NCBI GenBank assembly: GCA_900767585.1
Contig: CAAFZP010000129.1
Span: 1-64,000, forward strand
DNA length: 64,000 nucleotides
Reading direction: 5' to 3'
Source: Lachnospiraceae bacterium
GTDB taxonomy: Bacteria > Bacillota > Clostridia > Lachnospirales > Lachnospiraceae
Part shown: one piece after another, positions 24,574 through 34,331 of the stretch
Layout: every line of letters begins with the position of its first letter
Numbering within the stretch: the first letter of the stretch is position 1
Made by a program: the position numbers and the translations under genes
The notes under the pieces: generated by a model
The model's input: only the letters and a program-made list of their open reading frames with translations
The model's database searches: none
What the model was told of the DNA's origin: nothing

Positions 24574-25818
24574 TTACTCCTCCACACTCTCAATTGCCTG
24601 TTTGAAATCCTGTTTCAGATCCTCAATATCCTCGATTCCGACGCTGATCCGGATCAAATCATCATAGACACCGGACTGTTCCTTCTCTTTGTCTGAAAGA
24701 TGCGTTGCAATCGTGGATTCCGGATGAATCACCAATGTTTTTGTATCACCGATATTTGCCAATATATACGGAAGTTTCAACGCATTGATAATCTTAAATG
24801 CTTTTTCCTTCGAACCTACCCGCACTGTGACAATCGCGCCATATCCGTTTTGAAGCATCCGTTTTGCAACCGCGTGGTATGGGCTGCTCTCCAATCCCGG
24901 ATAATTCACACAAAGTCCCATCTCGGATTCCAGGAACTCAGCCAGTGCAAGCGCATTGCTGCATTCCCGGTCCATCCGGAGTCCAAGTGTCTCCAGTCCC
25001 AATGTATTATAAAATGCATTCTGCGGAGCCAGACATCCACCCGTGTTGCGGAACAATCCATTTCTAAGCTTCACAATATACGACATCGCACCAAACCGCT
25101 TGTAAGGCAAAAGTCCCGGATACCGGTCATAATCCCAATCAAACTTTCCACTCCATGTAAGGATTCCGCTGATGGAATTGCTGTGACCATTCATGTACTT
25201 AGAAGAAGAGTTTACAACAATATCTGCCCCGAGCGTAATCGGTCTGACAAGATACGGTGTAGCAACTGTATTGTCAATAATAAGCGGAACTTTATGTGCA
25301 TGTGCAATCTCTGCCACCGCTTTGATATCCGTGACGTCAAGTTTTGGATTTCCAATCGTCTCTGCAAAGACAAGCTTTGTCTTCTCTGTGATCAGCGCCT
25401 CGTAATTCGAAGGGGTATTCTCCACAACATAATTCGTTTTGATTCCGAGTCCTTCCAGATCATCAAACAGTTCCACCGTTCCACCATACAGTCCGGCTGC
25501 TGCAACGATCTCGTCGCCTGCCTGTAAAATATTTACCATGGCATTAAAGAGTGCCGCCATACCGGATGCACACGCAACCGAAGACATACCTCCCTCGAGC
25601 AGGTTGACACGTTTTTCAAATGCTTCCACCGTCGGATTGTTGATCCGTGTATAAGAAAATCCCATTGCTTTGTTGTTGAAGATTCTCTCCAATGTTTCCG
25701 CATCCGGCTGTCTGAACGCGCTGCTCTGATAGATTGGAACCGTCGTTGTACCAAACGGATTCTCATCATCGATCCCATGTAATAAGTTTGTATTAAATCC
25801 ATATTGATTCTCTGCCAT
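24574..25818 (-). CDS. metY: O-acetylhomoserine sulfhydrylase
   Basis: A 414-residue PLP enzyme of the Cys/Met metabolism family that makes homocysteine from O-acetylhomoserine and sulfide or a protein thiocarboxylate. The N-terminal NTNLLHGIDDENPFGTTTVPIYQSSAF, the segment FSYTRINNPTVEAFEKR and the PLP lysine in VNSSSKYMNGHS are characteristic. MetY is longer than cystathionine synthase-type members, as here. The start at 25818 is chosen for GAGGTGG upstream. It heads the hcy operon behind a promoter overlapped by a CCTA-N9-TAGG palindrome. Confidence 0.94.
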   Translation of the reverse strand: MAENQYGFNTNLLHGIDDENPFGTTTVPIYQSSAFRQPDAETLERIFNNKAMGFSYTRINNPTVEAFEKRVNLLEGGMSSVACASGMAALFNAMVNILQAGDEIVAAAGLYGGTVELFDDLEGLGIKTNYVVENTPSNYEALITEKTKLVFAETIGNPKLDVTDIKAVAEIAHAHKVPLIIDNTVATPYLVRPITLGADIVVNSSSKYMNGHSNSISGILTWSGKFDWDYDRYPGLLPYKRFGAMSYIVKLRNGLFRNTGGCLAPQNAFYNTLGLETLGLRMDRECSNALALAEFLESEMGLCVNYPGLESSPYHAVAKRMLQNGYGAIVTVRVGSKEKAFKIINALKLPYILANIGDTKTLVIHPESTIATHLSDKEKEQSGVYDDLIRISVGIEDIEDLKQDFKQAIESVEE

Positions 25819-25845
25819 AACGCCACCTCTTCTTACGATATGCAT

Positions 25846-25878
25846 ATATTACCATTCTTTTCCTACCAAGTCAATAGG
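25846..25878 (-). promoter_or_regulatory. metY-hcy operon promoter with CCTA-N9-TAGG operator
   Basis: On the minus strand TTGACT (25874-25869), 17 bases, TATAAT-like TAATAT (25851-25846). The palindrome CCTACCAAGTCAATAGG (25862-25878) covers the -35 box. The same CCTA-N9-TAGG form sits at the cysK promoter, so it is a likely binding site for the cluster's Rrf2 regulator. Confidence 0.7.
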
Positions 25879-25898
25879 TTTTCTAGGAATATTATATT

Positions 25899-27533
25899 TT
25901 ATATAAATGCTCCACCATTTACATCCTCGCTGTGGATACCGGAATGCTTATAAATCCTCCGGGCAGCTTCTCCCGCGGAGAGGCCATCCTCCTGCCAGCC
26001 GCTTATATACGAACGATTCTCTGCAAAGACGGATGTATCCACATCGTCTGCATACAGAAGCACCAGGATACCTGCATTGTTCAGATGCTTCACAACCAGT
26101 TTCACATCCTCACCTTTCTTTGGTGCATACAGATACGTATGCCGGCCCATAATTGCGAGTTCTTTTTCTACTTTCTGTACGAATTCCATTGTGTTTCCAT
26201 ACTGTCCTGCCACAAACTCCATCGTAAGTGCACGCTGTCCCTTGAAGTTGCTCCGTGCTTCCCGGTCAATCACATGGTCGGAAGAATCCTCTGCATCTGC
26301 TAAAATCTTTGTGACAACGCCACATGCAGATGTCATGTTTGTCACACGGTCAATCAGGATCAGCTCACCAAGTGTCTTGTGTTTTGCAAACAGATCGACC
26401 ACAATAGCATCCGCAAATACAAGTTCACATTCTGCAATCTCATTTTTCTTCAGGGACGAAGCTTCTTTTTTCTCACCGGTATTCACATCAACCGTATATA
26501 GAATATTCTTGATGACACCCGGAATCAGCTTTGTTCCAAGCTTTACATAATAGTTCTTTCCTTCTTCGAGTTCTGCATCATCCATCCAGAGAAGTGTTGC
26601 CTCGACAGAAGATGTCACAGAGATGCCGGAATCGACAGACAATACACACCCTCTTGAAACATCGACTTCGCGGTCAAGCTGGATAGTAACCGGCTCACCA
26701 AGCTCTGCTTCCTGTGCATCTGCACCAGCAATATTGATACTCTTTACATGTGCTTTCTCATTGCTTGGATACGTTGTAATCTCATCACCAACCTTGATAC
26801 TGCCAGCCTCAATCTGTCCCTGGAATCCACGGAATGTATGGTTCGGGCGGCACACTCTCTGTACCGGCATATAAAATCCCAGTTCCTTCTGACTGTCCTG
26901 TACATCTACCTGTTCAAGATACTCCAGCAGCGCCGGTCCGTTGTACCATACAGTATTTACACTTTTGGTTGTGACATTATCACCCTCGGTTGCTGAAACC
27001 GGAATGATCATGATATTTTCGAGTTTCAATTCTTCCCGCAGATCTTTGATCTGCGCTTCAATCTCTTTAAAACGTGCTTCGTCATAGCCAACCAAGTCCA
27101 TCTTGTTGACTGCAAACACAAAATATTGAATACCCATCAGCGCACAGATTCTGGCATGTCTTCTTGTCTGTGTCAGCACGCCCTGTTTTGCATCGATCAG
27201 GATAACCGCCAGGTCAGCGAACGATGCACCAACTGCCATATTTCTTGTATATTCTTCATGTCCCGGTGTATCTGCCACGATAAAGCTTCGGTTGTCGGTT
27301 GTGAAGTAACGGTATGCGACATCAATCGTAATACCCTGTTCCCGCTCTGCCATCAAGCCATCAAGAAGCAGGGAATAATCAATGGCTCCTTCTCTGCTGC
27401 CGACCTTCGAGTCGAGCTCGAGCGCTTTTTCCTGGTCTGCATATAACAGCTTCGAATCATATAATATATGTCCAATCAAGGTGGATTTACCATCATCCAC
27501 ACTTCCGCATGTAATAAATTTCAATAACTGCAT
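25899..27533 (-). CDS. cysN: Sulfate adenylyltransferase subunit 1 (GTPase)
   Basis: A 544-residue regulatory GTPase of ATP sulfurylase. The G1 loop is GSVDDGKSTLIGH, G3 is DTPGHEEYTRNM and G4 is NKMD; EF-Tu-like barrels follow. There is no fused APS kinase (CysC), so APS rather than PAPS is the product, consistent with the adjacent AprAB-type APS reductase. The C-terminal extension after about residue 430 contains a further domain (RALTMEFVAGQYGN). AAGGAGG lies upstream of the ATG, 12 bases after the cysD stop. It couples GTP hydrolysis to sulfate activation by CysD. Confidence 0.94.
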   Translation of the reverse strand: MQLLKFITCGSVDDGKSTLIGHILYDSKLLYADQEKALELDSKVGSREGAIDYSLLLDGLMAEREQGITIDVAYRYFTTDNRSFIVADTPGHEEYTRNMAVGASFADLAVILIDAKQGVLTQTRRHARICALMGIQYFVFAVNKMDLVGYDEARFKEIEAQIKDLREELKLENIMIIPVSATEGDNVTTKSVNTVWYNGPALLEYLEQVDVQDSQKELGFYMPVQRVCRPNHTFRGFQGQIEAGSIKVGDEITTYPSNEKAHVKSINIAGADAQEAELGEPVTIQLDREVDVSRGCVLSVDSGISVTSSVEATLLWMDDAELEEGKNYYVKLGTKLIPGVIKNILYTVDVNTGEKKEASSLKKNEIAECELVFADAIVVDLFAKHKTLGELILIDRVTNMTSACGVVTKILADAEDSSDHVIDREARSNFKGQRALTMEFVAGQYGNTMEFVQKVEKELAIMGRHTYLYAPKKGEDVKLVVKHLNNAGILVLLYADDVDTSVFAENRSYISGWQEDGLSAGEAARRIYKHSGIHSEDVNGGAFI

Positions 27534-27545
27534 ATCCGTTCCTCC

Positions 27546-28451
27546 TTAGAAATATCCTTCTCTTTTTCTACGCTCCATAGAGCCTGCTGCCTCATTGTCG
27601 ATTACACGTGTCGTTCTCTCGGAAGATACTGCACTCAGTGTTTCCTCGATAATCGCATCCAGCGTATCTGCATCCGATTCCACACCACCGGTCAGCGGAT
27701 AGCATCCAAGCGTTCTGAAACGTACTTTCTTGTATTCAATCTTCTCATCCGGACGCAGACGCTCCTTCATACGGTCATCATCAACCATGATGATATTGCC
27801 ATCCCGGACGACAACCGGACGTTCTTTCGCGAAATAAAGCGATGGAATCTCGATATTTTCCCGTGCGATATACTGCCAGATATCTTTCTCTGTCCAGTTT
27901 GAAAGCGGGAATACACGCACCTCTTCTCCCTTGAAAAGTTTCGTGTTGAAAAGTTTCCACATCTCCGGTCTCTGGTTCTTTGGATCCCAGGCATGTGCGG
28001 AATTACGGAATGAGAAAATACGTTCCTTCGCTCTTGATTTTTCCTCATCTCTCCGTCCACCGCCAAATGCTGCTGTAAATCCGTATTTGTCGAGTGCCTG
28101 CTTTAATGCCTGTGTCTTCATGATATCTGTATATGCCGAACCATGGTCAAACGGATTGATTCCGTCCTTGACACCCTGCTCATTGATATACTCGATCATC
28201 TCAAGTCCGTATTTTTTTGCGACATAATCACGAAACTCAATCATCTCGTGGAACTTCCATGTTGTATTGACATGTAAAAACGGAAATGGTGGCTTCTCCG
28301 GATAAAATGCCTTCAATGCCAGATGCAGCATAACCGAGCTGTCTTTTCCGATGGAATAAAGCATAACCGGCTTCTCACATTCTGCTGCAACTTCTCTGAT
28401 AATGTAAATTGCTTCTGCTTCCAATTCATCTAAATGTGTTCTTGTACTCAT
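27546..28451 (-). CDS. cysD: Sulfate adenylyltransferase subunit 2
   Basis: A 301-residue PP-loop ATP sulfurylase that makes adenosine 5'-phosphosulfate (APS) from ATP and sulfate. The PP-loop is [14 protein letters not shown]; further family motifs are [34 protein letters not shown] and [13 protein letters not shown]. Length matches the family. It works as a heterodimer with CysN directly downstream. It follows aprAB, so activation and reduction of sulfate are on one transcript. Confidence 0.95.
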   Translation of the reverse strand: MSTRTHLDELEAEAIYIIREVAAECEKPVMLYSIGKDSSVMLHLALKAFYPEKPPFPFLHVNTTWKFHEMIEFRDYVAKKYGLEMIEYINEQGVKDGINPFDHGSAYTDIMKTQALKQALDKYGFTAAFGGGRRDEEKSRAKERIFSFRNSAHAWDPKNQRPEMWKLFNTKLFKGEEVRVFPLSNWTEKDIWQYIARENIEIPSLYFAKERPVVVRDGNIIMVDDDRMKERLRPDEKIEYKKVRFRTLGCYPLTGGVESDADTLDAIIEETLSAVSSERTTRVIDNEAAGSMERRKREGYF

Positions 28452-28463
28452 ATGCGGTCTCCT

Positions 28464-28775
28464 TTAATATTTATTTGATTCCTTTGTATGGATCACAATT
28501 TCTTTTTTGCTGCCATCCGGCGCTGTCACAGTCCAGGTGCGTATATCGTCTTTTTCCTCCACCGATAAGACGGACCCTTTGCCGCCCATATCGGCGCCTA
28601 AGAAAAACGAGATTGCACAAAACTTACATTCTTTTAAGCAGGACGTGCATCCCCAGCAGTCTTTTTCTCTTTTGATCACTGCTTTTCCATCCTGCAGTTT
28701 GATCAGATTTCCGGGACACGCCTGCACGCATTTTCCGCAGCCTGCGCATTTGTGTTGATTGATTGCAATACTCAT
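28464..28775 (-). CDS. aprB: Adenylylsulfate reductase beta subunit (ferredoxin type)
   Basis: A 103-residue iron-sulfur protein with two [4Fe-4S] motifs (CAGCGKCVQAC near residues 10-20 and CWGCTSCLKECKFC at about 40-53), which passes electrons to AprA. It is shorter than dissimilatory AprB, lacking the long C-terminal wrap-around tail. The ATG overlaps the aprA stop (ATGA). Its use next to CysDN and without a dissimilatory sulfite reductase indicates an assimilatory role. Confidence 0.88.
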   Translation of the reverse strand: MSIAINQHKCAGCGKCVQACPGNLIKLQDGKAVIKREKDCWGCTSCLKECKFCAISFFLGADMGGKGSVLSVEEKDDIRTWTVTAPDGSKKEIVIHTKESNKY

Positions 28776-30511
28776 TGTTCCTCACCTCCGGCCATGCATT
28801 GATTTTTTTCGTCAAACCGGAATACAAGTCTGTGATCTGCGTCCACCAGCCTGCGTTCCACGATATGGATGGTTCCATCCTGCTTATAGGAATTTACATA
28901 TTCCTTGTATGCATCATCTTCATCCGGATGGCTCATGTTCTCTGCAAAGCTGTGCCATCTTGTTTCCTTTCTGGCAAGCAGATGGGCAATCACAGAAAAG
29001 CAGACCGTCATCCGTTCTTTGATCTCGTAAATCTGCAGCAGATCATCCATATTTTCTGCATGCAGTGCTTCCACAACCGGAATCAGACTCTCCAGATGTT
29101 CCTTTGCAAGTGCAAGTCCGGTTTCGTTGAACTGGTAGCTGCTTCCGATTCCGCCAGCGTAAGTATCCATGATCTTCTGCATTGTTTCCTCTGCCTGTTC
29201 AATGGAAATAAGGGATGGCGCATTTGAAAAATAATGTGCATACCCATCTATGATATCCTGTATCTTTTCTGTGAGATCTGCCGCATCCTTTGTCTGGAAC
29301 TTTCCTTCCTCGAGGAAACGTTCCATGCTTTCACTTGCAATCTTCCCTTCGACGATTGCTCCTGTCACATACTTCTGCGGGGCGCCGCCAGCGACATCTC
29401 CGGCCGCATACAGCCCTTTGATGGTTGTTGCCCGGGTATCATCGATCCAGTAACCGCTTGCTGTATGTCCACCAACGATGTATGGCTCCGTCCCCTCAAT
29501 CTCTACGTTCTGTGACTTTGGTCCCTGGCCGCCTTCTAACCATTTCAATGTCTGGCTCGGTGCCATATTCAGATAGGCTTTGTAGAGGTCTTCTTCCTGC
29601 TCTGCACTGATTTCATCCGTTTTCAGATAACATGGACCTCTGCCTTCCTGATTTTCTTTTGTTGTTCCGTACACACGCTCACAGGTTGCCACACCATATT
29701 TGGTCTCATAGATTTCGCCAAGTCCATTCATCTGTTTTGCATGAACTCCCTGTGCGATGGTTCCGGTCGGGGCAATCGTATCTTTGCAGCGGAGTGCAAT
29801 AAACCGCATCTCGAAGGTTGTCATCTCTGCACCAGCTTCGATTCCCATCGCATATCCGGCTCCGGTATTAAATGGCGGATACCACATCTTATGTCTCGAA
29901 AATCCCGGATTGTTCGGACGGTAAAGTCCTGCCGCACCACCGGTTGCAACAAGCACCGTTTTCGCATGGATGACATAGACTGTTTTTTTGTCGACATCAA
30001 ACCCGATAGCACCATAGATTTCATTCTCGCAAACAAGATAATCTGTGATATTGACATGGTTTAACACTGTCACATTGTTCTGTCGTGCCGCCATATCTGC
30101 AAGAATCGGTTTGATATTTTCCCCATTTATTTTAATATTCCGGTTTCCTCTCGTGACATACTTTCCGTTTTCGTCTTTCAGTATCACAAGCCCGTTTTCT
30201 TCCAGCACGTTCGTAACTTCGTTTAGTCCCTCGGACATGGATAACAACAGGTCTTCCCGGACAATACCTTTTGCATCATTTTTTGCGTAATTCACATAAT
30301 CCATCGGGGTTCTTCCCTCTGTGATATAGGCATTGATTGCATTTACGCCCGCTGCCAGACAGCCGCTTCTTTTGATATTTGCTTTCTCCGCAATCACAAC
30401 ATCATAGGCTCCACTTATCCCTGCCACATAGGCAGCATAGCACCCGGCTGTACCACCTCCGATGATCAGGATATCTGTATCGTATGTTTTGATTTCAAAT
30501 GCTTCGTTCAT
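28772..30511 (-). CDS. aprA: Adenylylsulfate reductase alpha subunit
   Basis: A 579-residue FAD enzyme of the fumarate reductase/succinate dehydrogenase flavoprotein family that reduces APS to sulfite and AMP. The FAD-binding motif is ILIIGGGTAGCYAAY, followed by KRSGCLAAGVNAINAY, ATGGAAGLYRPNNPG and FNTGAGYAMGIEAGAEMTTFEMRF, which are characteristic of AprA. AAGAGAGAGG lies upstream of the ATG. It is followed by aprB (overlapping) and cysD, and preceded by the sulfate transporter genes. An AprAB-type reductase in assimilation replaces the thioredoxin-linked CysH. Confidence 0.92.
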   Translation of the reverse strand: MNEAFEIKTYDTDILIIGGGTAGCYAAYVAGISGAYDVVIAEKANIKRSGCLAAGVNAINAYITEGRTPMDYVNYAKNDAKGIVREDLLLSMSEGLNEVTNVLEENGLVILKDENGKYVTRGNRNIKINGENIKPILADMAARQNNVTVLNHVNITDYLVCENEIYGAIGFDVDKKTVYVIHAKTVLVATGGAAGLYRPNNPGFSRHKMWYPPFNTGAGYAMGIEAGAEMTTFEMRFIALRCKDTIAPTGTIAQGVHAKQMNGLGEIYETKYGVATCERVYGTTKENQEGRGPCYLKTDEISAEQEEDLYKAYLNMAPSQTLKWLEGGQGPKSQNVEIEGTEPYIVGGHTASGYWIDDTRATTIKGLYAAGDVAGGAPQKYVTGAIVEGKIASESMERFLEEGKFQTKDAADLTEKIQDIIDGYAHYFSNAPSLISIEQAEETMQKIMDTYAGGIGSSYQFNETGLALAKEHLESLIPVVEALHAENMDDLLQIYEIKERMTVCFSVIAHLLARKETRWHSFAENMSHPDEDDAYKEYVNSYKQDGTIHIVERRLVDADHRLVFRFDEKNQCMAGGEEQ

Positions 30512-30532
30512 ACCGGTTCCTCTCTCTTTTTA

Positions 30533-31594
30533 TTACATAAATACTTCGTCGCCAAGCAATACGTAGTTATCAAGTATCTTTACTTCATCGTCTTTTGTAA
30601 GGATCAGCCGGTATACAAGAACATACACATCTTCCCCGACTGTCACCGGATTGTCGCCCATGCTTCTCGATCCGACGATGACCTTATCACCGACACGGAC
30701 GGTAATCTCGGAGTAATCCCCTCGGAACACGACCTTGATTACTTTTCCCGGTGAGGAAGTTGCCGCGAACTGCTGAGATTCATTTTCCTTGTAGATCCGC
30801 ACAAATTCCGGCCGGATCAATACTTCGTCAAACTCCTCCGTCTGCGCAAAGGAACGCAGACCGTGATAATCCTTAAACACTGCATTTTTCCCAAAGAAGT
30901 TTGCAGTAAATGCAGTCTCCGGATTCGCATATATGTCTGCCGGCGATCCAATCTGTTCGATTTTTCCTTTGTTTGTCAATATGATTTCATCCGAAACTTC
31001 AATCGCTTCGTCCTGGTCATGCGTGACGAAGATACTTGTGATTCCAAGATTCGTGATCATCTCCCTAAGCCAGCTCCGTAACTCCTGCCGGACTTTTGCA
31101 TCAATCGCCGCAAACGGTTCATCGAGCAGCAAAAGCTGCGGATTCGGTGCGATTGCTCTGGCAAACGCAACTCTTTGGCGCTGACCACCGGATAACTGGT
31201 TCGGGTACCGGTCACCAAGCCCTTTCAGGTTGACAAGTTCTAACAGCTTGTCCACACGTTCCTTTATCCGTTTCTTCGGCACCTTCTGGATTTTCAGACC
31301 TGTCGCAATATTTTCCGCAACCGTCATATACCGGAACAGCGCATAATTCTGAAACACAAATCCGATTCCGCGCTTGCTCCCCGGCAGGTCGTTTACGACC
31401 TTCCCGTCGATAATGATATCGCCGCTGTCCTGTTTCTCAAGCCCTGCTATCATCCGGAGGATTGTTGTCTTTCCGGATCCGCTCGGTCCAAGCAGAGCGA
31501 CTAACTTTCCTTTTTCAATGCTGAAACTGACATCCGTGGATGCCTGATAAGAACCATAAGTTTTATTTATATTTTTCAAAGTTACATATTCCAT
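30533..31594 (-). CDS. cysA: Sulfate/thiosulfate ABC transporter ATPase
   Basis: A 353-residue ABC ATPase of the CysA group. Walker A is LLGPSGSGKTTILR, the signature is LSGGQRQRVAFARA and Walker B is LLLLDEPFAAID. A C-terminal TOBE-like domain (from about residue 240) includes EVLIRPEFVRIYK. It energises uptake through CysT/CysW. The start at 31594 is chosen because AGAAGG from the end of cysW lies nine bases upstream; an ATG three codons earlier is inside that site. The first bases overlap the cysW end. Confidence 0.93.
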   Translation of the reverse strand: MEYVTLKNINKTYGSYQASTDVSFSIEKGKLVALLGPSGSGKTTILRMIAGLEKQDSGDIIIDGKVVNDLPGSKRGIGFVFQNYALFRYMTVAENIATGLKIQKVPKKRIKERVDKLLELVNLKGLGDRYPNQLSGGQRQRVAFARAIAPNPQLLLLDEPFAAIDAKVRQELRSWLREMITNLGITSIFVTHDQDEAIEVSDEIILTNKGKIEQIGSPADIYANPETAFTANFFGKNAVFKDYHGLRSFAQTEEFDEVLIRPEFVRIYKENESQQFAATSSPGKVIKVVFRGDYSEITVRVGDKVIVGSRSMGDNPVTVGEDVYVLVYRLILTKDDEVKILDNYVLLGDEVFM

Positions 31595-31595
31595 A

Positions 31596-32417
31596 TTAGG
31601 CATCCTTCTTTTCTAAAATATTTCTCAAGATCAATATGACGATTGCCATAAGCATCAGCAGCGCCGAGACAGCAAATGCGCCTGTAAAATCATATCCCTG
31701 GTATAGCATCTCCACATGCAGCGGCAGCGTGTTTGTAAGTCCGCGCAGATGTCCGGATATAACTGACACTGCACCGAATTCGCCCATGGCACGCGCCGAG
31801 CAGAGCACCACGCCAAACAGAAACGCCCACCGGATATGCGGAAATGTAATCTTGCGAAAAATCGTAAATCCATTCATTCCCATCAACGCAGCTGCTTCCT
31901 CTTCCTGCGTCCCGATGGAATTGAGCACCGGGATAATCTCCCTCGAGATATAAGGAAATGTCACAAAAACAGTTGCCAAAATCACACCCGGAACCGCAAA
32001 TATAATAGAGATTCCGAACCGTTCAAAAAGCGGATACAGAATACTCTGTCGTCCATATGTAAGCAAAAAGATCAGTCCGGCAATAACCGGAGAGATTGTA
32101 AGGGGCAGATCAATCAAAGCAGTCACGACTTTTTTCCCTTTGAATTCAAACCGTGTCAGGCACCAGGCTGCACAAAGGCCAAAGATCGTATTGACAAGAA
32201 GTGCCCATACAGTTGCAAGAATTGTAAGCTTCATTGCTTTTAATGTATATGGATCAGTGATTGCAGCCACGAATTTGCCGAACCCTGCATGCAAAGATGT
32301 ATACAAAATGTAGCTAAGCGGCAGGATCAGCATCACAACCAAAAAAAGCACACAGACACCGATCATAATCCACTTCACAAGTTTGTTTTCTTTTTTGACT
32401 GATGTATTTTTCTCCAT
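31596..32417 (-). CDS. cysW: Sulfate ABC transporter permease CysW
   Basis: A 273-residue membrane permease with six helices and the ABC coupling loop EEEAAALMGMNGFTIFRKITFPHIRWAF. Family features include RAMGEFGAVSVISGHLRG, typical of CysW. It forms the channel with CysT, driven by CysA. AAGAGGAA precedes the ATG. It lies 13 bases from cysT and touches cysA. Confidence 0.93.
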   Translation of the reverse strand: MEKNTSVKKENKLVKWIMIGVCVLFLVVMLILPLSYILYTSLHAGFGKFVAAITDPYTLKAMKLTILATVWALLVNTIFGLCAAWCLTRFEFKGKKVVTALIDLPLTISPVIAGLIFLLTYGRQSILYPLFERFGISIIFAVPGVILATVFVTFPYISREIIPVLNSIGTQEEEAAALMGMNGFTIFRKITFPHIRWAFLFGVVLCSARAMGEFGAVSVISGHLRGLTNTLPLHVEMLYQGYDFTGAFAVSALLMLMAIVILILRNILEKKDA

Positions 32418-32430
32418 CGTAGTTCCTCTT

Positions 32431-33258
32431 TTATTTCACTTTCTTTGCTGCTTTGTACTGGATCACAGAATTGATCATCAATATGACAAACGCTGTCACA
32501 AGCATCAAAAGCGCAATTGATGTTGCTGCCGCATAATCAAATTCCTGCAGCTTTGACATGATCAAAAGCGGAGCAATCTCCGTATCAAACGGCTTATTTC
32601 CTGCGATAAATACAACGCTTCCATATTCGCCCAAGCACCTGGCAAATGCCATCGTAAATCCTCCTGCAAGCGCTGGCAGAATCTCCGGAAAAACTGCTTT
32701 CCGGAACGCCTGGAACGGTGTTGCACCTAAAATCTCCATTGCTTCTTCATACGAGCCATCGAGTTTTTCAAGCACCGGCTGCACACTGCGGACGACAAAT
32801 GGAATCCCGACAAAGACAAGTGCAAAGATAATTCCAAGTTTTGTATATGCAATTTTTATTCCAAACTTTGCAAAAAAACTGCCGATCCACCCATCCGGCG
32901 TGGTCAGATGCGTAAGTGCAATACCTGCGACTGCTGTCGGAAGCGCAAACGGAAGTTCAATCATACCATCCATGATTTTTTTCCCGGGGAAATCATACCG
33001 CACGAGCACCCATGCCATAAGCAGTCCCATGACTGCGTTGATCAGCGAGGCGATAAAGGCAGTCGAGAGGCTGACCCAGTATGCGCTTAACACACGTTTA
33101 TTCAAAATGATATGAAAGAATTCTGCCGGTGAAAGTTTCGCTGTATAAATCACAAGCGAGCAAAGCGGAATCAATACAATCACGCTAAGCATCGATATCA
33201 TGATTCCAAACGTCAACCCAAATCCCGGAATTACTCTCTTTTGTCTTTTACTACTCAT
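32431..33258 (-). CDS. cysT: Sulfate ABC transporter permease CysT
   Basis: A 275-residue membrane permease with six helices. The coupling loop is EEAMEILGATPFQAFRKAVFPEILPAL, followed by FARCLGEYGSVVFIAGNKPFDTEIAPLLI, typical of CysT. The start at 33258 (ATGAGTAG) overlaps the stop of the binding-protein gene; no strong ribosome site is present, so translation probably depends on coupling. A longer reading starting at 33321 runs into the upstream coding region and is unlikely. Confidence 0.92.
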   Translation of the reverse strand: MSSKRQKRVIPGFGLTFGIMISMLSVIVLIPLCSLVIYTAKLSPAEFFHIILNKRVLSAYWVSLSTAFIASLINAVMGLLMAWVLVRYDFPGKKIMDGMIELPFALPTAVAGIALTHLTTPDGWIGSFFAKFGIKIAYTKLGIIFALVFVGIPFVVRSVQPVLEKLDGSYEEAMEILGATPFQAFRKAVFPEILPALAGGFTMAFARCLGEYGSVVFIAGNKPFDTEIAPLLIMSKLQEFDYAAATSIALLMLVTAFVILMINSVIQYKAAKKVK

Positions 33259-34294
33259 ATATTCTGTCGAAGAAACCGCCATCTGCAAAATGCACACGGG
33301 CTGCGTTCTCCCATCCTCCAAAATGTTCTATCTCTGTCATGTCAACATCTGTGACCATCCACTTCTGATCTGCCGGAATCTCCTTGATTTCCCGTACGCC
33401 TGCCGGAAGTGCATACTCGTTTGCAATCGCTTTATCGACCGGACGGTAAAAATTTTCGACTTCTAACTTCTGGGCTTCTTCCGAATAGAGGTAGCGGATA
33501 TACTCTTGTGCAACATCTTTTGTCTTGTGTTTTTCCACCATCTCATCCACAACCGCGACCGTTGGCTGACATAAGATTGTTGCCGAAGGCACGATGATCT
33601 CATATTCACCCGGATATTCTTCCAGGCTGAAAAATGCTTCATTTTCCCATGCAATCAGTACATCGCCCTGCCCATTTTCCACAAATGAAGTCGATGACGC
33701 TCTCGCTCCGGAGTCAAGCACCAGCACATGTTTATAAAGCTTCTCCATGCAATCTAATATTTCCTGTTCGCTTTTTCCCTGCTTTTCAAAATAATACCAC
33801 GCCGCCAGATAATTCCATCTGGCGCCACCGCTCGTCTTCGGATTCGGCGTGATCACACCGACATCGTCCCGCAGCAGATCATCCCAGTCATGGATGCCTT
33901 TTGGATTTCCTTTTCGCACAAGAAACACGATCGTTGAAGTATACGGTGCAGAATCGTCCGGAAATTCATCTGTAAAATCTTCATTTAGCATGCCCTGGTC
34001 GGCAATCGCACGGATATCCTGCTCCAAAGCAAGTGTTACGACATCTGCCTCCAATCCGTTTGACACTTCCAGTGCCTGTTTGCCGGAGCCTCCATGAGAC
34101 TGTATGATATCGATATCGTTTCCCGTCTGTTCCTTCCAGTGCCGGATAAACATCTGGTTGTATGCCTCATACAATTCCCGGGTCGGATCATAAGATACAT
34201 TTATAATATAGTCCCGATGTGCTGCATTACACCCGGTAAGCACCGTTGCAAGAAGCGCGATGATGCATACAACTGTTTTTATTCTTTTTTTCAT
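33251..34294 (-). CDS. sbp: Sulfate-binding lipoprotein of ABC transporter
   Basis: A 347-residue lipoprotein with a signal peptide and lipobox (ALLATVLTGC, Cys22). The sulfate-binding family core is visible: NVSYDPTRELYEAYNQ, QSHGGSGKQA, ADVVTLALEQDI, NPKTSGGARWNYLAAW and GQGDVLIAWENEA. It captures sulfate (possibly thiosulfate) outside the membrane for CysTWA. It is the first transporter gene downstream of cysK, 76 bases away, with a stem-loop in the gap. Confidence 0.93.
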   Translation of the reverse strand: MKKRIKTVVCIIALLATVLTGCNAAHRDYIINVSYDPTRELYEAYNQMFIRHWKEQTGNDIDIIQSHGGSGKQALEVSNGLEADVVTLALEQDIRAIADQGMLNEDFTDEFPDDSAPYTSTIVFLVRKGNPKGIHDWDDLLRDDVGVITPNPKTSGGARWNYLAAWYYFEKQGKSEQEILDCMEKLYKHVLVLDSGARASSTSFVENGQGDVLIAWENEAFFSLEEYPGEYEIIVPSATILCQPTVAVVDEMVEKHKTKDVAQEYIRYLYSEEAQKLEVENFYRPVDKAIANEYALPAGVREIKEIPADQKWMVTDVDMTEIEHFGGWENAARVHFADGGFFDRIYE

Positions 34295-34331
34295 ATTTCA
34301 TACCTGTTTTGTAGGAATTCATCTCATATTT

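Noticed and set aside
24700..25527. Long plus-strand open frame (275 codons) opposite metY
   Set aside because: It is a shadow of the metY coding strand; no family motif or start signal is present.
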